A stretch of DNA of 64,000 nt from Clostridium sp. (GCA_028692255.1 JAQUXS010000005.1:1-64000); one strand, 5' to 3'. Shown: positions 48,673-58,639, counted from the first letter of the stretch. The notes: a model not told the origin generated them from the sequence alone. Made by a program: numbers and translations.

Positions 48673-49836
48673 TTAGTTAAATTTACTAGCCAATTTATTT
48701 AATTGATTTAATATTTCTATTCTTTTATTAAATATTAAATATTTTCTAAAGTCCTCTATTCCTTCATGCATAAAATTATTAGGATCAAATACACTTTCCA
48801 TGAAGCAATTTATTGCCTTAACTTCTTCTTTTAATTCAACATAACATATAGCCATTGAATGTTTAGCTTTAAAACTTCCAGCTCCTAGAACTGATATAAA
48901 CTTTCTTGTATCTCCCATATCAACACATTTTTCAAAACTTTTTATAGCTTCATCAAATTTCTTCTGCATATAATAGCATAATCCCTTTGTATACTCTAAA
49001 TCCACAAAACCTTTATAACAATCATCACTTAAAAGATTATCAACCATTTCTATACATTCATCATACTTTTTTAAGTGTATAAGGCAATCAGCTATTCGTC
49101 TTGCCATTTCTATTTCATATGTAGTTATTCCCGTAGGGTTTTCTTTTCTTGCTAGATTGTTACATTTAAAGAAATACTTTAGTGCTTTTTCATGATTTCC
49201 TGCTGTTACATAGCTTACACCTATATTATAATAGACAAATGGACTGTTCGGATCTTCTTTTAATTCTTTCTTTAATATTTCTAAATTTCTATTAGATTTA
49301 TCTTTTTCTTTAAAGGTAGATTGTAAATATCCATAGTGAATAACTTTGCATATTTTATTATCCATTATGTTATCTTCTTCTATCATATTAGGTATGTACA
49401 ATTGCTCATGAATTCGCCCACTATATCTATATTGATTCTTATTTTTAAAGAATTTAATGTATACTGCTGAATAAGCTACTGTATTTACATCTAAAATATT
49501 GTAAAGCGGTATTCTATATCCATCAAGTTTTTCACTTTTAAGTATACTTTTTACTTTTCCTGCATCGCATAATAACTTTTCATCCGCATCAAGCATAAGT
49601 ATCCAATCACCAGTAGCGTTATCTATGGATATATTCCTAGCTTTTGAAAAATCATCTTCCCATTTGTAATCTATAACTTTAATGTTTCCTCCAAATTCAT
49701 TTATAATCTCTTTTGTTCTATCCGTTGATCCTGTATCCACAATTATAGCCTCATCTGCAACCTTCATTGCATTTTCAAGACACATTTTTATATACTTTTC
49801 TTCATTTTTTACTATCATACAAAGACTAATTTTCAT
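48673..49836 (-). CDS. GT2 glycosyltransferase with C-terminal TPR repeats
   Basis: ISLCMIVKNEEKYIKMCLENAMKVADEAIIVDTGSTDRT; TPR-like PFVYYNIGVSYVTAGNHEKALKYFFKC. Confidence 0.92.
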   Translation of the reverse strand: MKISLCMIVKNEEKYIKMCLENAMKVADEAIIVDTGSTDRTKEIINEFGGNIKVIDYKWEDDFSKARNISIDNATGDWILMLDADEKLLCDAGKVKSILKSEKLDGYRIPLYNILDVNTVAYSAVYIKFFKNKNQYRYSGRIHEQLYIPNMIEEDNIMDNKICKVIHYGYLQSTFKEKDKSNRNLEILKKELKEDPNSPFVYYNIGVSYVTAGNHEKALKYFFKCNNLARKENPTGITTYEIEMARRIADCLIHLKKYDECIEMVDNLLSDDCYKGFVDLEYTKGLCYYMQKKFDEAIKSFEKCVDMGDTRKFISVLGAGSFKAKHSMAICYVELKEEVKAINCFMESVFDPNNFMHEGIEDFRKYLIFNKRIEILNQLNKLASKFN

Positions 49837-49868
49837 ATTAATCCCTCACTTTAACTTTATACTAATAT

Positions 49869-49895
49869 ATATCGACAATGTTTTCATATTCTTTA
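49869..49895 (-). promoter_or_regulatory. Sigma-28-type promoter of glycosyltransferase/glycosylation operon
   Basis: Minus strand TAAA-GAATATGAAAACATT-GTCGATAT, 15-nt spacer. Confidence 0.75.
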
Positions 49896-49908
49896 ACTTT
49901 ATCCATAT

Positions 49909-49945
49909 AAAAAAAGCCTTTCGCAAAAGCGAAAGACTTTTTTTT
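49909..49945 (-). terminator. Intrinsic terminator of flagellin 2
   Basis: aaaaaagcctttcgc-aaaa-gcgaaagacttttttt. Confidence 0.9.
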
Positions 49946-49951
49946 AAGCTA

Positions 49952-50773
49952 CTACTGTAATAATTTAAGAACCTGTTGTGGATTCTGATTAGCTTGTGCC
50001 AACATTGACTGTGCAGCCTGTTGAAGAACATTCTCCTTAGAGTAGTTCATCATTTCTTTAGCCATATCAACATCTGTTATATTAGAAGCAGCTGTAGTTA
50101 AGTTCTGATCCTCAGTTGAAAGGTTATTCATAGTGTGAGTAAGTCTGTTTTGAATAGCTCCAATGTAAGATCTTGAAGTTGAAACTGTATCTATTGCTTT
50201 TTGTATTGCAGACATAGCACTTGTAGCACTTGCATTATCAGTAATTGCCATAGCACTAACTCCTAATATATCTGCACTAATGCTGATACCACCAAGACCT
50301 ACTCCTAATGAATCAAATGAATTTGAAGTTGAACCAATTTGAAGAGTTATACCTTTTGTATTATCTAAAAGCTGAACTCCATTGAAGTTTGTTTGTTCTG
50401 AAATATGGTTTATTTCATCAGCAAGAGTTCCAAGTTCTGAAGCCATTGCAGATCTATCAATTGTTACGTTAGTATCATTTGCAGCTTGAGTTGCAAGTTC
50501 ATTCATTCTCTGAAGGATTGATTGAGTTTCATTTAATCCACCTTCAGCAGTCTGTAGCAATGATACACCATCTTGAGCATTGCTTTGAGCTTGATCAAGA
50601 CCGTTTATCTGTGATTGCATTTTTTGTGAAATTGTAAGACCAGCTGCATCGTCTGCTGCTTTGTTGATTCTTGAACCTGAGCTTAATTTTTCCATTGAGT
50701 TAGAAGCACTCTTTGCATTTTTGTTTAAGTAACTTAATGAAGTCATTCCTGGTAAATTGTGATTGATTATCAT
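49952..50773 (-). CDS. hag: Major-type flagellin
   Basis: MIINHNLPGMTSLSYLNKNAKSASNSMEKLSSGSRINKAADDAAGLTISQKMQSQINGL; MMNYSKENVLQQAAQSMLAQANQNPQQVLKLLQ. Confidence 0.96.
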   Translation of the reverse strand: MIINHNLPGMTSLSYLNKNAKSASNSMEKLSSGSRINKAADDAAGLTISQKMQSQINGLDQAQSNAQDGVSLLQTAEGGLNETQSILQRMNELATQAANDTNVTIDRSAMASELGTLADEINHISEQTNFNGVQLLDNTKGITLQIGSTSNSFDSLGVGLGGISISADILGVSAMAITDNASATSAMSAIQKAIDTVSTSRSYIGAIQNRLTHTMNNLSTEDQNLTTAASNITDVDMAKEMMNYSKENVLQQAAQSMLAQANQNPQQVLKLLQ

Positions 50774-50798
50774 GTTAAATTCCTCCTTGAATTTTAAC

Positions 50799-50812
50799 TG
50801 GGATCCTTCCCA
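50799..50812 (-). promoter_or_regulatory. Candidate CsrA-binding hairpin in flagellin 2 leader
   Basis: Minus strand TGGGA-AGGA-TCCCA, 5-bp stem presenting AGGA, about 20 nt upstream of the AAGGAGG SD. Confidence 0.65.
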
Positions 50813-50864
50813 TTATTTTATATTAATCATGTAAGCATGTTGCTTATCATTTGATTATACTTAT

Positions 50865-50891
50865 TTATCGTTGCTACTGTTTTTAACTTTA
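50865..50891 (-). promoter_or_regulatory. Sigma-28-type promoter of flagellin 2
   Basis: Minus strand TAAA-GTTAAAAACAGTAGC-AACGATAA, 15-nt spacer. Confidence 0.75.
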
Positions 50892-50917
50892 TAGTTTTTT
50901 TATAATATTTTTTAAAT

Positions 50918-51268
50918 TTAATAGATTTTTTTACTTATAAAGAACGATAACCCTGAAATGTTTCTTCCATAGCTATTTTTTACAGCGCCATCTTTATTCA
51001 TGCCTTTTAACTTTTCTTTTATCTTTTGCATGTTTTCTTTTATCAATTTATCTAGTTTTTCATTCTTTGGCATTATATCTATATTTCTAAATTCATTTGC
51101 TATTGTATCTTTTTCATACAAATCTGAATTTTTTTCAAATATATCTATTATCTTCTGCCTTTCTAAAAGTAAATTATTTAATTCAACATAATCACTATTA
51201 TCAAAACATTTAAACATTTCTTCAGTTTTATCGTTAAAGAATGAAACTAATTCTTTTACTGTTTTCAT
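50918..51268 (-). CDS. fliT: FliT-like flagellar chaperone
   Basis: Small helical protein downstream of fliD. Confidence 0.6.
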   Translation of the reverse strand: MKTVKELVSFFNDKTEEMFKCFDNSDYVELNNLLLERQKIIDIFEKNSDLYEKDTIANEFRNIDIMPKNEKLDKLIKENMQKIKEKLKGMNKDGAVKNSYGRNISGLSFFISKKIY

Positions 51269-51289
51269 ACAAGTTACTTCCTTTCAAAG

Positions 51290-53110
51290 CTATGAACCTG
51301 AAGAACTGCTAAGCATTGAGGATAAATAATTTTGCTGGCTGCTAAGCTGTGACATTGCAGCTTGAAGCTGTGTAAACTGCGTTGTATATCTTGTTTTATC
51401 ACCAGTTACACGTAATTTAAATTGTGTTATAGCATCCGTTTCATCCTTAAGTTGCTTATACATTGCACTGCTTACATCTGTACTTGAATTTCCTGCCTTA
51501 TCCACTAGTATTCCATCAGTAGTAATATCATTAGAATATTCCTGTTTTATATCATGAAGCCTTTGAAATATACCTTCTTCATTATATTTTGTTTTAATCT
51601 GTGTACTTGTTAATGTTGTACTGAAACTAGGTACACTTGTTGATGTTTGTGTCAAAAGATTAATTACACCCTCAGGATTACTTTGTAGTGCCTTTGTAAG
51701 TGTTGGAACATCAAGTTTTAGCTCTCCACCTTTAGTATAATCATCTGTAGTTGAAAGGCCTATATCTGCCATTGTGAGACCATTTCCACTTACAGGTGTG
51801 TAAAAAGCAGTTCTCATAGAACTTAACATATCACTTAAAGTATCATCATTTTGCAAAAGTCCAGTTTGTGCTTTTGTGTTCCATGCTGTAATTTGAGATG
51901 AAGTCATCTGTGACTCTTGTGCAGAAGTTAATGGACTATATGTGTAATCTCTTTTTTCATTTACAGCATCATTTACACCATCAATTAAATTGTTATAATC
52001 AGTTATAAAGCCCTGAATCTTACTCACTACAGCGGATACATTTGCACTTACATTTATAACTCCTGTGGTATTATTTGCAGCACCATTTGCTACATTATAA
52101 TTCACTCCATCAATTGTAAAATTATTTGAAGGCTCAGTTTTAGTAGTCCCAGAAGTACTACCAGGTTCTGTGATTGTAAAGCTACCATTCTGTCCTGCAG
52201 TTATTCTAGTATTTCCTGAAGTCCCTGGAGTATTTCCTATTACTTCACTTGTACTACCACCTGAAAGATTTGTACCAAATAATGTATTAAGTATAGTTTG
52301 AGTTGTTGGATCTACAGAAGAAATATTTATGTTATTTCCAGTTCCACTAACCTTATTAGTTATGCTTGTTTGTCCAGTAAGTTCACTGTAACTAAATGTT
52401 GCTCCATTAATACCTGACTTTGAAGTTAAATCATTCATAAACTGTGAAACTGACTCATTAGAATTTGCTCCTAAATCATAGCTAACAGCTTGACCATTTA
52501 CTGTAAAGTTAAGTTTTGCAGCTACACTTCCACTTAAATTTGCACTTGTAAGCAGTTGCGAAAGTGTTGATGAGTTGCTAACTGAACTTGATAAACTTGG
52601 AGTATAAGCTATCTTTGATTGGACTGCAGCGCTATTGCAAACTATTGTGTAATTTCCTTGCTTAGCTAGATTTGTAGCTGAAGCTGTAATTGTACCTGTT
52701 CTATCATTAGAAGTCGCTTGATTAACTGAATATTTATTTGCTGAGGTAAGATCATTACTTGATAAAATATTAAAATAATTATCGCTAAAATTGTTTAAAT
52801 TTGTTATAACAGATCTATATCTGTCTTGAGTCCACTGAGTTTCCTGCTTTTTTGACAACAGCTGATTAAGCTGAGTATAGTCAGAAGTCATCATCTCTTG
52901 AACCATACTGTTTACATCAATTCCAGACATCTGAGAAGTTAAGCTCTGTGAATACGTTCCTGAAGAACTACTTCCTGATGAGCTGCTAGTTGATGAAGTG
53001 CTTCCTGATTTTGTAGCAGCTAATAGTGGATCATCCATTACGTCACTTGTACTATACGAAACTATATATGGATTTACTGTGGTGCCTGTTGCACCTGATA
53101 TTGAACTCAT
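51290..53110 (-). CDS. fliD: Flagellar cap protein FliD
   Basis: SLTSQMSGIDVNSMVQEMMTSDYTQLNQLLSKKQETQWTQDRYRSV; C-terminal YTTQFTQLQAAMSQLSSQQNYLSSML. Confidence 0.95.
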   Translation of the reverse strand: MSSISGATGTTVNPYIVSYSTSDVMDDPLLAATKSGSTSSTSSSSGSSSSGTYSQSLTSQMSGIDVNSMVQEMMTSDYTQLNQLLSKKQETQWTQDRYRSVITNLNNFSDNYFNILSSNDLTSANKYSVNQATSNDRTGTITASATNLAKQGNYTIVCNSAAVQSKIAYTPSLSSSVSNSSTLSQLLTSANLSGSVAAKLNFTVNGQAVSYDLGANSNESVSQFMNDLTSKSGINGATFSYSELTGQTSITNKVSGTGNNINISSVDPTTQTILNTLFGTNLSGGSTSEVIGNTPGTSGNTRITAGQNGSFTITEPGSTSGTTKTEPSNNFTIDGVNYNVANGAANNTTGVINVSANVSAVVSKIQGFITDYNNLIDGVNDAVNEKRDYTYSPLTSAQESQMTSSQITAWNTKAQTGLLQNDDTLSDMLSSMRTAFYTPVSGNGLTMADIGLSTTDDYTKGGELKLDVPTLTKALQSNPEGVINLLTQTSTSVPSFSTTLTSTQIKTKYNEEGIFQRLHDIKQEYSNDITTDGILVDKAGNSSTDVSSAMYKQLKDETDAITQFKLRVTGDKTRYTTQFTQLQAAMSQLSSQQNYLSSMLSSSSGS

Positions 53111-53125
53111 AATATCACACTCCTT

Positions 53126-53515
53126 TTATTTAATACTACCTACTGATACTTTATAAGCATCATTCCAGGTATTTTTTACATCCTCAATTAGAGGTATTGC
53201 CTCATCCATTATTTTTACATCTTTATTTAAATTAGCTTTAACCAATCTATCTATTATAAAGCCATAAATTCCTTGCATCTGTGGTCCCCAGGAACCTGCC
53301 TTAGACAAATCAAGACTTGCTATAAGTTCATAGAATATATCTTGAGTTTTCTTTATATTGTTATGTGCCTTGGGCAAATCTTTATCAGCTAAAGCTTGTC
53401 TACCTACTTTAGAAAATTTCACTGCTCCATCTAGAAGCATTAATAGCAGTTGTTCCTTAGAAGCATAATTTACACTATTTGATTTATATTTTGCATAAGC
53501 ATTATTTGAATACAT
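53126..53515 (-). CDS. fliS: Flagellin chaperone FliS
   Basis: YASKEQLLLMLLDGAVKFSKVGRQAL. Confidence 0.94.
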   Translation of the reverse strand: MYSNNAYAKYKSNSVNYASKEQLLLMLLDGAVKFSKVGRQALADKDLPKAHNNIKKTQDIFYELIASLDLSKAGSWGPQMQGIYGFIIDRLVKANLNKDVKIMDEAIPLIEDVKNTWNDAYKVSVGSIK

Positions 53516-53551
53516 AATTTAATTTGCACCTACTTTCTAACATCTAGAAAC

Positions 53552-53827
53552 CTACCCATATCGGATTGTTTTTTTTGGCTTTTCATCTTTAAAAGCTTCA
53601 ACGTCAATTGAAGTTTTGTCTTCATTAACTGCTTTTACTAAAAATTTCTTTCCATTTTTTTTATTATCCGGCAGCACAAATTTTTTTTCGCTGTTTTCTT
53701 CATTTTCATAGTCATTCCTGCCATTTACTGCTTGTACTTTACTCTTCCTATGAACTTTTTCACTTGCTGTTTTTGCATTTATTCTTTCCCTTACTTCCAA
53801 GTCAACCTTGTCTATTCGGTAATCCAT
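53552..53827 (-). CDS. Hypothetical protein in late flagellar operon
   Basis: 91-aa basic/acidic ORF between flaG and fliS. Confidence 0.6.
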   Translation of the reverse strand: MDYRIDKVDLEVRERINAKTASEKVHRKSKVQAVNGRNDYENEENSEKKFVLPDNKKNGKKFLVKAVNEDKTSIDVEAFKDEKPKKTIRYG

Positions 53828-53848
53828 ACTATATACACCTCCGATTAG

Positions 53849-54232
53849 CTAAGCTTTCTTGTCCAGCATAAGTCCAGCCATTTCACAAAATTGTGCTACC
53901 ATATCTAAAATCTTTTTTGATGGTATTTCATTTATAACTTTATTTGTATCATTATCTACAACTTTCATTATCATAATGTACTTAAAATCTTTATCCTGCT
54001 CATATTCTATATGTGTAGAAGATTTATCCTCTAAAAGCTTATTTATTTTATCGGCAGCTTTCTTTGCATCTTTAACACTAACAGGCTGAAAATCACTACT
54101 TTTTCCAGCAGAACTTTCACTTATACTTTGATTGTCACTTTGTTGTTCATTTTGATTGTCAGTATTTCCTAGTGTGGTGTTTGTTATATCGTATACGTTT
54201 TGTCCTCCTTGACTAAAAACCTTAACATCCAT
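53849..54232 (-). CDS. flaG: FlaG family protein
   Basis: KAADKINKLLEDKSSTHIEYEQDKDFKYIMIMKVVDNDTNKVINEIPSKKILDMVA. Confidence 0.9.
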   Translation of the reverse strand: MDVKVFSQGGQNVYDITNTTLGNTDNQNEQQSDNQSISESSAGKSSDFQPVSVKDAKKAADKINKLLEDKSSTHIEYEQDKDFKYIMIMKVVDNDTNKVINEIPSKKILDMVAQFCEMAGLMLDKKA

Positions 54233-54248
54233 ATTTCACACCTCATAT

Positions 54249-54464
54249 TTACTTTTTAAAATTTTTTAATACAAAACTATCAACTGAAACTGAATTCTTA
54301 TTTTCTTCAGTTATTTCATTGTAGAGTTCGCTTCTTAAAATAGTTACATCTCTAGGAGCTTTAATAGCTAATTTTACAGAGCCATCATCTATTTTCACAA
54401 CAACTACTTCAATATTATCTCCTATTAATATTGATTCATTTTTCTTCCTTGTGACAACTAACAT
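54249..54464 (-). CDS. csrA: Carbon storage regulator CsrA
   Basis: [46 protein letters not shown]. Confidence 0.97.
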   Translation of the reverse strand: MLVVTRKKNESILIGDNIEVVVVKIDDGSVKLAIKAPRDVTILRSELYNEITEENKNSVSVDSFVLKNFKK

Positions 54465-54895
54465 TTCGATTTCTCCTTTAAAAGAGGATGTTTTACTTCA
54501 TATTCTTCTTTATCTAGTATTAATTGTCTCCCTAATTGTTGTTTTTTATTTATAACTATTGGAGCTTTTAAGTTTGTAGTTATGTCATTTACATTTTTAT
54601 TAAGACAAACTGTTGTAAGTACAATTATATCTTTTTTATCTGTTATCTTAAGCTTTTTTAAATCTTCATCATCAATATTAAATTCATAATCTTTTTCTAC
54701 TAAAAAAGGCGAAACGACAACAAATCCTATTTCAAGATTATCTATAGAATGAAGCACACTAAATATATTGTTATCTTCTACTGAAAACAATATATATTTT
54801 TTAAGATCTAAAAAACCTGGAAGTCCCTTTTCAAAAGTAATTACATCTTTTTCATCATATTCTTTTGTTCCATGATATTTTGAATATAATTTCAT
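54458..54895 (-). CDS. fliW: Flagellar assembly factor FliW
   Basis: [35 protein letters not shown]. Confidence 0.95.
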   Translation of the reverse strand: MKLYSKYHGTKEYDEKDVITFEKGLPGFLDLKKYILFSVEDNNIFSVLHSIDNLEIGFVVVSPFLVEKDYEFNIDDEDLKKLKITDKKDIIVLTTVCLNKNVNDITTNLKAPIVINKKQQLGRQLILDKEEYEVKHPLLKEKSKC

Positions 54896-54905
54896 ATTTA
54901 CACCT

Positions 54906-55904
54906 CTACCTTAAGTAGTCCATAAGTGATGGCTGTATTATCTTTGCACTTGCCTGAAGTGAAGCTTGATAAACTGTCTGAGCCTGTGCGTAATTCATTG
55001 TTGCCTGTGCATAATCAACATCATCTGTCTTCGATAGTTCATCAGTTAAATTGGTATTTTCAGTTGTGTTTTCATCCTTAGCACTTGTCATTCTATTTTG
55101 AAGAGCTCCAACCCTTGTTCTAAGTTTTGATGCATTTGTTATAGCATCCTGAATGTCGCTTAAGTCCTGACCAGTTAAATTTGTTGTATTTCCTGAATCA
55201 AGGTCACTTGTTATATTTGAAAGTATGGTCTGTAAACTTTTTGCAGTTCCACTTGAATTGGTAAACTGCATTATTTCAGTTGCTTTCACGTTGTAGTCTA
55301 CATTTACGCCTTGTGAAACTTCAGTTGTCAAATCTGAATTTATTTTACTTATTTCAGAATTACTTGTAACCGTCATAGGAGAACCATCAGGATTTTTAAG
55401 TGAATTTCCATTGGCATCTGTATAATAAATTTGTGTATTCTTCTTAACATCTGTACTGATTTCTGTAGTCGTTGGCTTATCTGTTCCTCTATTCCCTCCA
55501 AATATATATTTTCCATCATAACTTTGATTTAATATTTGAGAAAGATTACCTATATTTTGATTTATTTCATCTTTTATAGCCCCTTGCTGCTGTGAACCAT
55601 AACCTGGATTACCTGTGGAAACTAAAAGTTCATTTACTCTTTGAAGTACACTATTTACCTGTCCTAAACTTGTGTCAGTAACATTAAGCCAATCAGTTGC
55701 ATCTGATATGTTACTGTTATATTGTGTGTTTTGTGAAATTTGTGTGTTTATTTGCATGACTCTTGAGGTTCCAAGCGGATCATCAGAAGGCTTGTTTATA
55801 AGTTGCCCCGAAGACATCTGCTGCTGCACACTCTGCATGTTTGTAAGATTATCATTTAAATCATACAAAAAAGTTTGTGAAAGCATTTGATTTGTTACAC
55901 GCAT
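54906..55904 (-). CDS. flgL: Hook-filament junction protein FlgL
   Basis: MRVTNQMLSQTFLYDLNDNLTNMQSVQQQMSSGQLINKPSDDPLG. Confidence 0.95.
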   Translation of the reverse strand: MRVTNQMLSQTFLYDLNDNLTNMQSVQQQMSSGQLINKPSDDPLGTSRVMQINTQISQNTQYNSNISDATDWLNVTDTSLGQVNSVLQRVNELLVSTGNPGYGSQQQGAIKDEINQNIGNLSQILNQSYDGKYIFGGNRGTDKPTTTEISTDVKKNTQIYYTDANGNSLKNPDGSPMTVTSNSEISKINSDLTTEVSQGVNVDYNVKATEIMQFTNSSGTAKSLQTILSNITSDLDSGNTTNLTGQDLSDIQDAITNASKLRTRVGALQNRMTSAKDENTTENTNLTDELSKTDDVDYAQATMNYAQAQTVYQASLQASAKIIQPSLMDYLR

Positions 55905-55921
55905 ATTATTACCTCCATTAA

Positions 55922-57769
55922 TTATTTAACCATTCCTATTATTACATCCAAAAGATCAGACACTGTTGATATTACCTTTGCATTTGCCTGATAAGCATGT
56001 TGATATTGTATAAGATTTGTCATTTCCTCATCAAGTGATACCCCTGATTCTGACATTCTTGTCTGTGTAAAACTCTGAAGCAAACCAGTTTGAGTTGTTA
56101 GAACACTGCTTGCCTGCTGCTCTTGAGTTCCAATCTTAGTTATTGTATTCTTAAAATAAGTGTCACAAGTACTTCCATTACTCTCTTGAGCTACAGTGTA
56201 AACGCCAGTACTATCTTTTGTTAATGTACCAACAAAAGCATCTCTAGTTGTAGTACTGTTGATATTCTGTATTCCCATAATAGTGTTTTGAAGATTTGCT
56301 ACAGCAAGAGCCCTATTTCCATCTGTATCACCACTAGGGCTATTCCCATAAACATCATAAGTTGTATTTGTCTTTATTTTTGTAGGGTCATCTAATATCT
56401 CCTGATTTATTGTAATATTACCTGCCGTTATGCCTTGTTCTGCACTTAAGGTAGTAGCTGAATTTGAAAGTACTGCTTTTCCTGTACTTTTGTCATACAA
56501 TGCTGCAGATGAATTAACAAAGAAAGGAGTGCTATCACTTGTTGAAACTAAGTTTCCACTTGAATCTTCCTGTGATCCTTCTACTGCATTGACACTAAAG
56601 GCAACAGCTTTTGCAAGGTTATTCATTTGGTTTGTATAATTGTCTATGTCGCTTTGAACAGTCATAGTTCCTTTAAGCTCTCCATCAGTTGGAGTGTATA
56701 ATTTTAAGTTTGATACATCAACTGCTGTACTTGCATCAGTTCCACCTGTCTTTGCATTTCCACTTTCATCTACAGATAATCCTATTGCCATGCCACTTTT
56801 ATCTGCCCATACAACTCTATTTTCATCAATCGTATTATATTCATCTGCATCTATTCCTTTAACATATACTGAAACTTCATTTGCAGATGATGACATATCA
56901 CCCTTTTTATAATACGTTATTTTATAAGTATCAGTATTGTCTGAATCCACATGCGTCCCATCTACTTTTTCAATCCCTGATATATAAGAAAATCTCTTTT
57001 CATGGTCAGAATTTTCAGATTGCACCAAGTTTGGATTTGAAATTCCTGAAGTATCACCAGGTTGAAGTGATATACCATCATACTTATTATCACTACTTGT
57101 ATTCAAGTTAAAATCTTGGCTTAAAGTATCAATCATAGTGTCTCTTTTGTCTAAAAGATCATTAGGCTCACTTCCAGAATTTTTTGCATTTATTATCTGC
57201 TGATTTAATGAATCAAGCTGATCAAGTGTATCATTCATACTGAAAACAGTATTGTCTATTGATGTTTGGCAATCACCTTTTAGGGTCTGAAGCTGATTAT
57301 AAGTACTATTCAATGCATCTGTAAGAGTTTTTGTTTGCTGTGCTACTACAGTTGAGCCACTTACAGGATTTTTGGAAAGCGACTGCCAATTACTAAAAAA
57401 TATATCAAGTGTTGATGAAATTCCACTTGTAGTTGGTTCATTCATTACACTTTGCAACTGACCTAAAAAATTATTTCTCGCATCATATGTTCCTTTTATA
57501 CTTGTTTCCGTCCTTATTTGATAATCTAAAAAAGTGTCTCTTATTCTCGAAATGTCAGTTACTGTTACTCCTGTTCCACACTGGGGGCCTACTGGTCCGT
57601 CAAAGGATGGCCCTGCCGCAGCATTTGATTCCATATCAACTCTTTCCCTTGAATATCCTACTGTATTTGCATTTGCAATATTGTGTGAAGTAACTTGAAG
57701 AGCCTGTTGGCTGGCATTAACACCAGAAACTGACGTATTTAAAATTGACGCTAAACTTGACACTTTCAT
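55922..57769 (-). CDS. flgK: Hook-filament junction protein FlgK
   Basis: SVSGVNASQQALQVTSHNIANANTVGYSRERV; SGVSLDEEMTNLIQYQHAYQANAKVIST. Confidence 0.96.
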   Translation of the reverse strand: MKVSSLASILNTSVSGVNASQQALQVTSHNIANANTVGYSRERVDMESNAAAGPSFDGPVGPQCGTGVTVTDISRIRDTFLDYQIRTETSIKGTYDARNNFLGQLQSVMNEPTTSGISSTLDIFFSNWQSLSKNPVSGSTVVAQQTKTLTDALNSTYNQLQTLKGDCQTSIDNTVFSMNDTLDQLDSLNQQIINAKNSGSEPNDLLDKRDTMIDTLSQDFNLNTSSDNKYDGISLQPGDTSGISNPNLVQSENSDHEKRFSYISGIEKVDGTHVDSDNTDTYKITYYKKGDMSSSANEVSVYVKGIDADEYNTIDENRVVWADKSGMAIGLSVDESGNAKTGGTDASTAVDVSNLKLYTPTDGELKGTMTVQSDIDNYTNQMNNLAKAVAFSVNAVEGSQEDSSGNLVSTSDSTPFFVNSSAALYDKSTGKAVLSNSATTLSAEQGITAGNITINQEILDDPTKIKTNTTYDVYGNSPSGDTDGNRALAVANLQNTIMGIQNINSTTTRDAFVGTLTKDSTGVYTVAQESNGSTCDTYFKNTITKIGTQEQQASSVLTTQTGLLQSFTQTRMSESGVSLDEEMTNLIQYQHAYQANAKVISTVSDLLDVIIGMVK

Positions 57770-57779
57770 CCACCTTCTT

Positions 57780-58190
57780 TTATCTATTTATTTTCCCTGA
57801 ATAGTTATAAGTTTTTGCATCTCTAACGGGATTAAAAATTCTAAGCATTTTATTTGTAAAAATCAGTCCTCGCTTTAGCAAACGCTGATTTGTATCATTT
57901 TGAATTTGTATTTTCTTTATTTCATCGCTAATATCACTATAAAATTTATCTACCTTTTCATCTTTAAATTCACTTTTAACTTCAGCCATTGTTTTATTAT
58001 TAGAAACATTTCTTCTTTCTACTTCAAGCTTTGCAATAGACACCTTAGCATTTTCTATTTCTTTTACAAGACTTTCAAGTTTAAAAACATCTTTTTTCAC
58101 AAAAGCTTCCTGCTGACTTTTTAGTAATGTATGAAGATTTTTTAATTCTTTGTTTTCTTCTTCCATAACCTTTTTCAACTCTTCTTTCAT
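57780..58190 (-). CDS. flgN: FlgN-like chaperone
   Basis: Helical protein between flgM and flgK. Confidence 0.8.
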   Translation of the reverse strand: MKEELKKVMEEENKELKNLHTLLKSQQEAFVKKDVFKLESLVKEIENAKVSIAKLEVERRNVSNNKTMAEVKSEFKDEKVDKFYSDISDEIKKIQIQNDTNQRLLKRGLIFTNKMLRIFNPVRDAKTYNYSGKINR

Positions 58191-58191
58191 A

Positions 58192-58470
58192 TCAAATCCC
58201 TGTTCCTTTCATGTGATCTAACATTTTTTGAGCTATGAGTTTTGAATTCACGTTATAAGTACCATTTTCTATGGAATTTTTTATAGCATCTATTTTTTCA
58301 CTTTTTGCTGTAAAATTATCATCAATTGAATAAGCACTTAATTCCTTACCTGCATTTGATATTTCCAGTGAGTCGCTGGCAGATTTTGAAGTATCTTTTA
58401 CTACATTATTTTTTGTAATGTTTTGGTAAAAACTCACTTCTTTACTTGAACCGACTCCTCTTACATCCAT
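58192..58470 (-). CDS. flgM: Anti-sigma-28 factor FlgM
   Basis: SASDSLEISNAGKEL...SEKIDAIKNSIENGTYNVNSKLIAQKMLDHM. Confidence 0.9.
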   Translation of the reverse strand: MDVRGVGSSKEVSFYQNITKNNVVKDTSKSASDSLEISNAGKELSAYSIDDNFTAKSEKIDAIKNSIENGTYNVNSKLIAQKMLDHMKGTGI

Positions 58471-58521
58471 TTTTATACACTCCCTACGTTAATGTTTAAA
58501 AAACACTTTATCATTTGTTTT

Positions 58522-58548
58522 ATTATCGACATATTAAAAATAAAGTTT
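58522..58548 (-). promoter_or_regulatory. Sigma-28-type promoter of flgM-flgN-flgK operon
   Basis: Minus strand TAAA-CTTTATTTTTAATAT-GTCGATAA, 15-nt spacer. Confidence 0.75.
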
Positions 58549-58639
58549 ATACTACTATATATATTTTTCTATTTATAAATTTTAAACAAAATACATTTAT
58601 GTGAAATTTACACTAAATAAAAAAATGACCAATACTCAA

